IMG/VR virus record: IMGVR_UViG_3300038441_001018
Coordinates: 1 to 24,001 of that record
Origin: a virus
DNA: 24,001 bases
Direction: 5' to 3' (one strand)
Part shown: positions 18,064 through 24,001 of the stretch, one piece after another
How positions within the stretch are numbered: the first letter of the stretch is position 1
How the letters are laid out: every line of letters starts with the position of its first letter
Translations under genes and position numbers: made by a program
Notes under the pieces: generated by a model
Seen by the model: the letters and a program-made list of their open reading frames with translations, nothing else
The model's database searches: none
What the model was told of the DNA's origin: nothing

Positions 18064-19185
18064 ATGTTCTTCACCCCTCAAGCGCTGGCGGCCAACCGCC
18101 ACATGAACGGCCACTGGGCCGAACTCTGGGCCAACCGTAACGTCTGGAACAACCAGCACGACCAGATGTTCGCTGCCAACCGTGCAGCCATGTCGCCAGA
18201 AATGTTGGCGGCAAACAACCTGCAGTTCGAACTGAACGGCAACGCCCTCGCAGGCTTGGGCCGCGAATTCTGGCAGGAGGTTGACAACCAAGTCATCCAG
18301 CTCCGCAACCAAGAGATTGGTATGGAGATCCTGGACGACCTGCTCGGCATCCAAATCACCTTGCCGATCGGCAAGACTGAGCGCCTCTACAACATGGTCG
18401 GCGACATCCATGACGATGTTCAAGTGTCCATGGATGGCCAGGCTCCGTACACCTTCGATTCGACCGAATACTCGAACGATGGCGACCCGGTGCCTATTTT
18501 CACCGCTGGCTATGGTGCCAACTGGCGCAAGGTCCTGGGCCTGAACACTGTCGGTGTTGACTACATCCTCGACAGCCAGCGCGCCAAACTGCGTGTGTAC
18601 TATCGCAAGCTGATCTCCTACTTGCTGGATGGCGATTCCCGTATCGCTGTCAATGGCAAGCCGGGCCAAGGCTTGCGCACCCACCGTAACACCCATAAGA
18701 TCAACCTGGGTTCGGGTGCCGGTGGCGTCAACCTCGACCTGACCACTGCAACTCCTGAGCAGCTGATTGCCTTCTTCGGCATGGCCGGTGCTTTCGGTCA
18801 GTGGATGCGCTCCCAGCGCTTGGCTCGCCTGGACGTGCTGTGGGTTTCCTATGATGTGTGGGCCAACCTGAACAAGCCATATCTGATCGACCTGGGCGGC
18901 GCCAACGGCCAGATCACCGGCACTGTGCTCGATGTCGTGATGCGCTTCGCGCAGATCGCGTCGATCCGCCCGACCTATGCCCTGAACGGTAACGAGTTCC
19001 TGGGCTACGTCCGTCGCCAGGACTACGTTGCTCCTCTGGTCGCGATGGCCACTGGTGTGATCCCGCTGCCGCGTCCGATGCCTCAGCACAACTTCAACTT
19101 CCAGATCATGGGAGCGATGGGTGTTCAGGTGACTCGCGACGACGAGGGTCTGGGTGGCGTGGTTTACGGCGCTAACTTGGCCTGA
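18064..19185 (+). CDS. Major capsid protein
   Basis: ATG 18064 follows AAGGAG by 9 bases; 373 residues, a typical HK97-fold length. The N-terminal 65 residues are helical and Asn/Ala-rich (NRHMNGHWAELWANRNVWNN). Then come strands and loops of the HK97 fold: LLGIQITLPIGKTERLYNMV (E-loop region), APYTFDSTEYSNDGDPVPIF, a P-domain helix (DSQRAKLRVYYRKLISYLLD), and an A-domain with WVSYDVWANLNKPYLIDLGG and IPLPRPMPQHNFNFQIMGAM. It resembles major capsid proteins of pseudomonad siphoviruses (DUF6260-like); that family name is from memory. It forms the icosahedral head shell. Hairpins flank the pair of decoration and capsid genes. Confidence 0.88.
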   Translation: MFFTPQALAANRHMNGHWAELWANRNVWNNQHDQMFAANRAAMSPEMLAANNLQFELNGNALAGLGREFWQEVDNQVIQLRNQEIGMEILDDLLGIQITLPIGKTERLYNMVGDIHDDVQVSMDGQAPYTFDSTEYSNDGDPVPIFTAGYGANWRKVLGLNTVGVDYILDSQRAKLRVYYRKLISYLLDGDSRIAVNGKPGQGLRTHRNTHKINLGSGAGGVNLDLTTATPEQLIAFFGMAGAFGQWMRSQRLARLDVLWVSYDVWANLNKPYLIDLGGANGQITGTVLDVVMRFAQIASIRPTYALNGNEFLGYVRRQDYVAPLVAMATGVIPLPRPMPQHNFNFQIMGAMGVQVTRDDEGLGGVVYGANLA

Positions 19186-19195
19186 GCCCACTAAC

Positions 19196-19217
19196 GGCGG
19201 CGTCTTCGGGCGCCGCC
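19196..19217 (+). other. Hairpin after the major capsid gene
   Basis: GGCGGCG (19196-19202), 8-base loop with TTCGG, CGCCGCC (19211-19217) is a 7-bp all-GC stem in the 48-base gap after the capsid stop. There is no U-run, so full termination is unlikely; it may slow polymerase or protect the upstream mRNA. Confidence 0.6.
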
Positions 19218-19233
19218 CATAGGAGATTTCGAA

Positions 19234-19593
19234 ATGCCAGAATTTATCGTAAAGGGTGGTCTGTTCGGCGTCAAGGCAGGCACCCGTGTCACCATCGACA
19301 ACCCACATCCGGCACTATTGCCGAATCTGACCCCCGTAGGTTTTCAGACCGAGGGCGCAAACGTCGAGGCACTGATCCCGGAGCCCGTCAATCCGTTGGC
19401 GCAGGGCGGCCAAAACCCGGATGGGTCGTTCATCCAGAAGTCGAATGACTTCGACTGGGAGATTGTCCGTCAAGACCTGATCAGCGAGTTGGATGACGCC
19501 GGTACCGAGTACGACGCCGATGCTCCGGCCGCCGATCTGGCCCTGCTGCTGGACGAAGAAGTACGCGAAGGCATCAAGATGTCCGCCGAGTAA
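19234..19593 (+). CDS. Hypothetical structural-region protein, 119 aa
   Basis: ATG 19234 follows AGGAGA by about 9 bases. The first 40 residues form a small beta-rich unit (FIVKGGLFGVKAGTRVTIDN, then LLPNLTPVGFQ). The middle is Pro- and Gln-rich and the last 45 residues are acidic and helical (LISELDDAGTEYDADAPAAD). It lies between capsid and head-tail connector genes, where many siphoviruses have a small protein of unknown function. It may be a head or connector accessory protein, but there is no sequence feature that settles it. Confidence 0.75.
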   Translation: MPEFIVKGGLFGVKAGTRVTIDNPHPALLPNLTPVGFQTEGANVEALIPEPVNPLAQGGQNPDGSFIQKSNDFDWEIVRQDLISELDDAGTEYDADAPAADLALLLDEEVREGIKMSAE

Positions 19594-19634
19594 GACCCCA
19601 GGGCAAGGACGCCCACTAATTTGGAGATGGCGCC

Positions 19635-20021
19635 GTGACGAAAGACCAAGCCCTTGAGTTCCTAGACACCTATGGTATTGAGGTGCCTGACTATCTGGTC
19701 GACGCTATCTTGGCCCTCGCGTCTAGCCGCGACGAGTGCCTGAACGAAAACTACCCACCTGCAGTCGTGACGTTGATCCAATCGTACTTGCTCGCCCTGT
19801 TCGCCGTGGCCCAGGGTGGGCGTTTGGTGACGTCCCAACGGGCGGTAAACGGCGCATCGAGGTCATTCCAATATAAGTCAACGGCCGAGTTGTGGCGGGG
19901 TCTGACTGGCATGCTCATGCAGCTTGATACTGAGAACTGCATCACCGGCATCATCCCGGTGGATCCTTCCCAACAGGCCTTCGTCGGGATTTGGGTGGGC
20001 AAGGGAGGGTGCCACGGATGA
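19635..20021 (+). CDS. Head-tail connector (adaptor) protein, 128 aa
   Basis: GTG 19635 is preceded by TTGGAG about 9 bases upstream. The protein is helical at the N-terminus: TKDQALEFLDTYGIEVPDYL, then DAILALASSRDECL, then a long helix (AVVTLIQSYLLALFAVAQGG) and WRGLTGMLMQLDTENCITGI. This helix arrangement matches adaptor proteins (gp6/gp15-like) that form a ring below the portal. The call also rests on position: it is the first of a coupled group of connector and tail completion genes. Its stop overlaps the start of the next gene. Confidence 0.75.
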   Translation: MTKDQALEFLDTYGIEVPDYLVDAILALASSRDECLNENYPPAVVTLIQSYLLALFAVAQGGRLVTSQRAVNGASRSFQYKSTAELWRGLTGMLMQLDTENCITGIIPVDPSQQAFVGIWVGKGGCHG

Positions 20022-20359
20022 GCAGCATCGCCCGTTGGAGTTACACCGAAGACGCTGAGGTCAGGCCGGTCCTGGACTTCGATCCCATGACCCAGAAGCC
20101 CGTGTACGGCGACCCCTACATGATCAAGTGCGCATGGCAGGACAAAGCTGAGGCCAGGATGTCCCCGGAGACCGGCGAAGAGTTCTTGACCACACGGATA
20201 TATTCGACCGAGGACCCTCGCCCTAAATTCGGCGATGAGATCCGCCCTGTGAGCGATCTGATCGCAGGCGAAGATTGGCAGCGCATCCGCGTGCTGGACA
20301 AGTTCCCCATGAGCATGTTCGGCAAGAAAGAGAAACCTGACTTTGGGTTGGTGACTTGA
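20018..20359 (+). CDS. Head-tail joining / head completion protein, 113 aa
   Basis: ATG 20018 overlaps the TGA of the connector gene (ATGA) with GGGAGGG 8 bases upstream; 113 residues. The product is mostly beta: IARWSYTEDAEVRPVL, a PYMIKCAWQDKAEARM segment, FLTTRIYSTEDPRPKFGDEI and a final IRVLDKFPMSMFG. This 'small barrel with a phage stopper-like ending' matches head completion (stopper) proteins of the gp16/gpFII type in shape and length. The identification depends on gene order between adaptor and tail completion genes. It would seal the portal channel and provide the tail docking surface. Confidence 0.7.
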   Translation: MSSIARWSYTEDAEVRPVLDFDPMTQKPVYGDPYMIKCAWQDKAEARMSPETGEEFLTTRIYSTEDPRPKFGDEIRPVSDLIAGEDWQRIRVLDKFPMSMFGKKEKPDFGLVT

Positions 20360-20360
20360 T

Positions 20361-20759
20361 ATGCCAGTAGACGGTATCCAGCGGGTGCGTACCCGCATCA
20401 AAGCAACCTTTGCCGATATCCGGGGACCCAGGACTCGCGAGGCAGTCCACGTGATTCTGTCCCAGGGGGCGGGTATCGCCTCGACCATGACCCCCATCGA
20501 GACCAGCAACCTGATCAACAGCCAAACTGAACCGCGCTTGGGCGACACCCCCACGGGCGTCAATGGCGTCGTGGCCTATACGGCTGAGTACGCTGCCGCC
20601 GTCCACGACGCGCCTGGCACCCTCAAGGGCCAGGACCGCGAGACAGGCGTTGGGCAATATTGGGACCCTGCCGGTGAGCCCCAATTCCTCTCGAAAGGTT
20701 TCGAGGAGGTCAAACCGGCCATCCCGGCCATCCTCAGAAGGATATACAAACGTGTTTGA
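20361..20759 (+). CDS. Tail completion protein, HK97 gp10-like
   Basis: ATG 20361 starts 1 base after the stop of the previous gene. The 132-residue protein has the features of HK97 gp10-type proteins: an N-terminal helix (QRVRTRIKATFADI), a helical segment, an ETSNLINSQ loop, the VAYTAEYAAAVHDAPG strand-helix typical of the family ('Y A.. vE.G'), and the end FLSKGFEEVKPAIPAILRRI. Such proteins act at the neck-to-tail junction in siphoviruses and are needed to finish the tail. The last 8 bases overlap the next gene. Confidence 0.85.
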   Translation: MPVDGIQRVRTRIKATFADIRGPRTREAVHVILSQGAGIASTMTPIETSNLINSQTEPRLGDTPTGVNGVVAYTAEYAAAVHDAPGTLKGQDRETGVGQYWDPAGEPQFLSKGFEEVKPAIPAILRRIYKRV

Positions 20760-21120
20760 GTCTCTCAAAGATTGGGTGCAAGCGGCCATCACAGACTCGT
20801 TCACACTCGCTGACGGCGGGTTCCCTGACGGACCGGCGTTTGCACCTAAGCATATGTGCGTCATTCGAGGTTCCGGGGGCCCTGCTCCCGACGTTGAGGA
20901 CCGCCGCCCGCGATACAAGTTGTTCATCCTGGGCCCACAGAAAGACCGTGCAGCAGTGAGCCGAGTTCGTGAGGCTGCTGAGGCACTGATGCAGGCATGC
21001 CAGGGCGATACCGCACCATGCGGCGCCGCCTCGGTCAAAGCGCTGGGGGAGCCTATCGGCCCCTCTTATACGGCAGAAGATCGGGCTTGGGTGTCCATCG
21101 AGCTGCAACTGACCTACTAA
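20752..21120 (+). CDS. Tail terminator protein, 122 aa
   Basis: GTG 20752 with AAGGA 9 bases upstream; overlaps the previous gene by 8. I reject the longer in-frame extension to 20563, which lies wholly inside the gp10-like gene. The protein shows helix-strand pattern of tail terminators: WVQAAITDSFTL, KHMCVIRGSGGPAPDVEDRR, YKLFILGPQKDRAAVSRVRE with helix AAEALMQACQG and the ending WVSIELQLTY, a strand typical of the minor capsid/terminator family. It would cap the growing tail tube and join it to the head completion ring. Gene order supports this: it is directly ahead of the major tail protein. Confidence 0.8.
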   Translation: MFESLKDWVQAAITDSFTLADGGFPDGPAFAPKHMCVIRGSGGPAPDVEDRRPRYKLFILGPQKDRAAVSRVREAAEALMQACQGDTAPCGAASVKALGEPIGPSYTAEDRAWVSIELQLTY

Positions 21121-21138
21121 CCTTGTGGAGGCCATGAC

Positions 21139-22134
21139 ATGGCGTGCAAGAAGCTTAAATTTACGGGCAAGGACGTTATCGTCCGCTATGCCATCGGCTG
21201 CCCTGACCAACTCCCGCTCGAAACCGAGTGGAAGCGGATGATGGCCCTTCGTTCGCGAGGTCTCGAAATCACTTGGGACACCGCTGACGCAACTGATGGC
21301 GACTCGGTCGGCGCACTGCGCGAAAACATCGCGACTTTCCAAGCACTCTCGATCTCCGGTGACGGTACGGTCAAGGTCGCTGGCGCTGGCGCTGAGAACC
21401 ACCGCGAGTTCACCAAACACGTGGCCAAGCCTGATGCCACTGGTGGCCAGCCAGTGATGTGGTTGCAGCTCATCTACCCGGACTTGACGTTCACCGCTTT
21501 CTGCTTGGTGAGCACTCTGTCTCGTACCGGCGCCTACGACGACGTCGTGACCTACGCCTTCGAAGCGTCGGCTACCGCATCTGACTTCGGCTTGATCGTT
21601 GAAGACACCCCGGACGCCGATGCGCCGGACCCTGCGTCGATCCAGTTGGTGCCAGACACCCTGAGCATGACTGTCGGTGAAACCTTCGACTTCCAGGGCG
21701 TTGTCCTGCCGGTTGGTTCCCCGCAAGGCTTGCGTTGGACTTCGAGCAACCCGTCTGTGGCGTCCATTGACCAGGTCAGCGGTGTTGCTACCGCACTTTC
21801 CGGGGGCTCTGTCACCCTGACGGCTGCGTCCTCGGTGTCGCCGGGCGTTACTGAAACCGCTGCGTTGACCGTGGCTCCTCTGGTCGCAGGCATCACTGTC
21901 AACCCATCGGCAATTTCGGTGGCTGACGGTGCTACGGCCCAGATCACCGCAGCAGTATCGCCGGTCGGCGCAGCACCTGGCCTGGTCTACGAAAGCCTCA
22001 ATCCGGCGATCGCTACGGTCAATAGCAGCGGTCTCGTGACCGGCGTCGAGCAGGGCACTACCTCGGTCCGCATCACCAGCGCGGCCCGCCCATCCATCAC
22101 CTCGACGGTAGCCGTTACCGTCACTGCGCCTTGA
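21139..22134 (+). CDS. Major tail protein with two Big_2 Ig-like domains
   Basis: ATG 21139 follows TGGAGG by 8 bases; 331 residues. Residues 1-155 form the tube domain (EITWDTADATDGDSVGALRE, the QALSISGDGTVKVAG strand pair, MWLQLIYPDLTFTAFCLVST). Residues 167-246 and 250-330 are two bacterial Ig-like (Big_2) domains; each has the motif 'I.V.P...S..VG.T', a 'W.SSNPSVASID..GVATALSGG' core (residues 200-223 in the first; YESLNPAIATVNSSGLVTGVEQG in the second) and a final beta strand. The tube domain stacks in rings along the tail; the Ig domains would stick out and may touch the host surface. Confidence 0.88.
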   Translation: MACKKLKFTGKDVIVRYAIGCPDQLPLETEWKRMMALRSRGLEITWDTADATDGDSVGALRENIATFQALSISGDGTVKVAGAGAENHREFTKHVAKPDATGGQPVMWLQLIYPDLTFTAFCLVSTLSRTGAYDDVVTYAFEASATASDFGLIVEDTPDADAPDPASIQLVPDTLSMTVGETFDFQGVVLPVGSPQGLRWTSSNPSVASIDQVSGVATALSGGSVTLTAASSVSPGVTETAALTVAPLVAGITVNPSAISVADGATAQITAAVSPVGAAPGLVYESLNPAIATVNSSGLVTGVEQGTTSVRITSAARPSITSTVAVTVTAP

Positions 22135-22775
22135 TCCTAACGGAAATCGGAGAAGTAGGAGTGCACGTTGGCGACAGCGTGCACGTCCTGCGACCGTCGC
22201 TCTACGCAATGTCCCGGATCGGCCCTCCGGCGTATATCGTAGAAGTTTATGCGGCGGTCATGGCCGAGGGCCTCACGGGGCACCAAGCGAAGACCCAGGA
22301 AGAATGCGTATATGAGGTCCTGACTTGTTGCACTGAGGAGGACATCACGCACCTGATCGGGGCCTATGAGCATGATGACGTGCTGGGCAGGTTCATGTAC
22401 ACACCGGGGTTGATCCCCAAGAACGAGATGTTGCACTTGGCGAGATGCCTGGTGCGCCACGGCGTCACTGGCTCTGTGGAGCCGCTGCCCAAGGAGGAGG
22501 GCGAAGAAGACAATGAGGACAACTACGTCTCTGAATTCGATGCCAGGCAGCACGTGGCCAACGCCACCGCCCATTTGGGGATGTCTGAGCAGCAGGCTTG
22601 GAACACCACCATGACAGCATTGGTGGATTCGCTCAGAGTCAAGTTCCCGCCGATCAAGGATAAGGACGGCAAGAAACCTAGCAAGCCCCCATCCGCTGCC
22701 GAGTACGATGCGGCTATGGAATGGGCCGACAAAATCGAGGCCAAGCGCAAGTTGCGACTGGGCATCAAGGACTAG
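22131..22775 (+). CDS. Tail assembly chaperone-like protein (DUF6246-like), 214 aa
   Basis: It starts with TTG 22131, which overlaps the TGA of the major tail gene (TTGA), or with GTG 22161, which has GGAG 8 bases before it. I prefer the first because the N-terminus (LTEIGEVGVHVGDSVHVLRP, then SLYAMSRIG) looks complete only from there. Residues 1-115 form a compact helical part like gpG-type chaperones (IVEVYAAVMAEGLTG, a CCTEEDI segment); an acidic linker (EEGEEDNEDN) follows, then a helical C-terminal part. Such proteins prepare the tape measure protein for tail assembly. No slippery site or second frame is visible, so the long form seems to be made directly. Confidence 0.75.
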   Translation: MILTEIGEVGVHVGDSVHVLRPSLYAMSRIGPPAYIVEVYAAVMAEGLTGHQAKTQEECVYEVLTCCTEEDITHLIGAYEHDDVLGRFMYTPGLIPKNEMLHLARCLVRHGVTGSVEPLPKEEGEEDNEDNYVSEFDARQHVANATAHLGMSEQQAWNTTMTALVDSLRVKFPPIKDKDGKKPSKPPSAAEYDAAMEWADKIEAKRKLRLGIKD

Positions 22776-22777
22776 AC

Positions 22778-24001
22778 ATGGCAGAAGACGCTGGCAGCAT
22801 CTACTATACCGTTGAGGCACGGACCGATGCTTTGGTCATGGGCGAGCGTCAAGCCAACCAAAGTCTGGACAGGCTTCAAACGGGGTTCAACAAAACCGAC
22901 AAGGCGGCTGAGAGTCTTGGCGGCGGGCTCACATCGCTGGCCGGGATCATCAAGACGGTGATCGCCGCATCGGTGCTGCGCGATATCGCTGGGATGGTCC
23001 AGGGATACCAGGAGATGGAGGACCGAATCCGTTTGGCAACCCGCAGCATGGACGAGTATAATACCGTCCAAGACCGGCTTTTGAATACCGCCAACGCCAC
23101 CTATCGCTCGCTGTCTGAGGCCCAGGAACTGTACGTCCTGACTGCCGAATCTCTTCGTGGCATGGGCTATACGCTGAACCAAGCCCTGGACATCCAAGAC
23201 TCGCTGTCGTTTGCCTTCGTCCGAAACGCCACCAGCGTAGAACGGGCCGACAACGCGATCAAGGCCGTTACCGGGTCGATGAACAAGGGCAAGGTAGAAG
23301 CAGACAACTGGGAAACCATCATGTCAGCGATCCCGTCTGTGGTCAAGGGGATCGCGGATGCCTCCAAGCTCACCGAGCGCGAGGTCCGTACCCTGGGCTC
23401 TACCGGCAAGTTGACCGCTCAGCAACTCTCGGAAGGCCTGCGCAAGTCTCTAGATGAGAACTCTAAGGCGGCGGCCAGTATGTCCAATAACCTGCGTGAT
23501 GCCGGGGTGCGCGTTCGTACCGCCTTCACCCAAATGTTCGTGACCATCGAAAATCAAAACGGCACCCTGCAGGCTCTGACCGACACCATCATTAAGGCAG
23601 CCGACCAGTTGTTGGCATTCGGCCAGAACGGCGACCAGGTGGCAGCGGCACTGTCTAACGTAACAAGCGCAGCTACAGTCCTAGCGGCGGTATACGCAGC
23701 CCGCCTGTTCGGGCCGATGGCCGGGTACCTGGCCTCCCAGGCGTCGTTCTTGTTGGCGACCTATAACCAGACCAAAGCGGATACCGCTGCGGCGGCAGCC
23801 ACCCTGCGTCGGACAGCCGTCGAAAGAGAGGCGGCTGTGGCTGCTGTCGCCGTGGCCAGAGCAGAGATGACTGCCGCGACCGGCACGAACGCCCACGCAA
23901 CTGCAGCCGCCGCACTGACAGCCGCCCGTGAGCGCGCTACCGTCGCGGTGACTGCCCATGCAGCGGCCCAGCAGCGCGCAAACGCCATCATGACGGTCGG
24001 C
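22778..24001 (+). CDS. Tape measure protein, N-terminal part (continues beyond window)
   Basis: ATG 22778 lies 2 bases after the TAG of the chaperone-like gene; 408 residues are visible and the frame is open at 24001. The start shows YYTVEARTDALVMGERQANQ and a helical coil. Residues 85-230 contain the tape-measure domain typical of long-tailed phages: SLSEAQELYVLTAESLRGMG, IKAVTGSMNKGKVEADNWE, MSAIPSVVKGIADASKLTER and LGSTGKLTAQQLSEGLRKSL. Residues 290-350 have a hydrophobic stretch (LSNVTSAATVLAAVYAARLFG) that may enter the membrane during DNA ejection, followed by a long alanine-rich helix. It sets tail length and fills the tube. Confidence 0.9.
   Translation, partial: MAEDAGSIYYTVEARTDALVMGERQANQSLDRLQTGFNKTDKAAESLGGGLTSLAGIIKTVIAASVLRDIAGMVQGYQEMEDRIRLATRSMDEYNTVQDRLLNTANATYRSLSEAQELYVLTAESLRGMGYTLNQALDIQDSLSFAFVRNATSVERADNAIKAVTGSMNKGKVEADNWETIMSAIPSVVKGIADASKLTEREVRTLGSTGKLTAQQLSEGLRKSLDENSKAAASMSNNLRDAGVRVRTAFTQMFVTIENQNGTLQALTDTIIKAADQLLAFGQNGDQVAAALSNVTSAATVLAAVYAARLFGPMAGYLASQASFLLATYNQTKADTAAAAATLRRTAVEREAAVAAVAVARAEMTAATGTNAHATAAAALTAARERATVAVTAHAAAQQRANAIMTVG

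Noticed and set aside
17563-19308. 581-codon open frame on the minus strand across the decoration and capsid genes
   Set aside because: It is antisense to two clear structural genes with good starts; long antisense frames are expected in GC-rich DNA. The same holds for minus-strand frames at 16369-17481 and 20734-22209 and the plus-strand frame at 1325-2290 opposite the exonuclease.
20563-20751. N-terminal extension of the tail terminator frame
   Set aside because: It lies wholly within the gp10-like gene in another frame, reads as Ser/Arg-rich nonsense, and the GTG at 20752 has a proper ribosome binding site.

Overview
This window looks like part of the genome of a tailed bacteriophage (siphovirus type), or of a prophage of that type. 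The host is probably Pseudomonas or a close relative. The base composition is GC-rich, the codon use looks pseudomonad, and two sites match the bacterial chromosomal parS consensus. No host genes, tRNAs, rRNAs, CRISPR array, integrase, lysis genes or recognisable repressor are visible.

The layout is divergent. From 1 to about 11.02 kb every gene is on the minus strand: 27 mostly small, tightly packed and translationally coupled reading frames, many overlapping as ATGA or GTGA. This accessory/early arm holds a DnaQ-like DEDDh exonuclease with a C-terminal DUF3820-like motif, an HNH endonuclease, a two-HTH putative DNA-binding protein, a DUF3102-like protein, a small lipoprotein, a 38-aa membrane protein, and many uncharacterised proteins. 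Seven minus-strand sigma70-type promoters can be read (684-712, 5345-5373, 7637-7665, 8736-8764, 8991-9019, 10713-10741, 11054-11082), all with exact 17-bp spacers. Most start a transcript that would begin with a small hairpin.

From about 11.02 to 11.45 kb lies a 430-bp control region without genes. It carries six copies of a 14-bp dyad of the form GTCAAGCGCTTGAC. Five are spaced exactly 54 bp apart, and the sixth sits 43 bp further on, overlapping the -35 box of the rightward promoter at 11388-11416.

From 11.45 kb to the right edge all genes are on the plus strand and form a classic head-tail operon: a small leader ORF, TerS, TerL, a CxxC small protein, portal, MuF-like minor head protein, prohead protease with a nested in-frame scaffold, putative decoration protein, major capsid protein, four head-tail connection/tail completion proteins, tail terminator, major tail protein with two Ig-like (Big_2) domains, tail assembly chaperone-like protein, and the start of the tape measure gene, which runs off the window.

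The least ordinary features are the helically phased operator array between the two arms, the two parS-like sites in the leftward arm, the family of promoters with hairpin-capped leaders, and a GGTCCGGG-repeat island at 7.67-8.15 kb without a convincing gene. All functional names rest on reading the translated sequence by eye; no database search was run.
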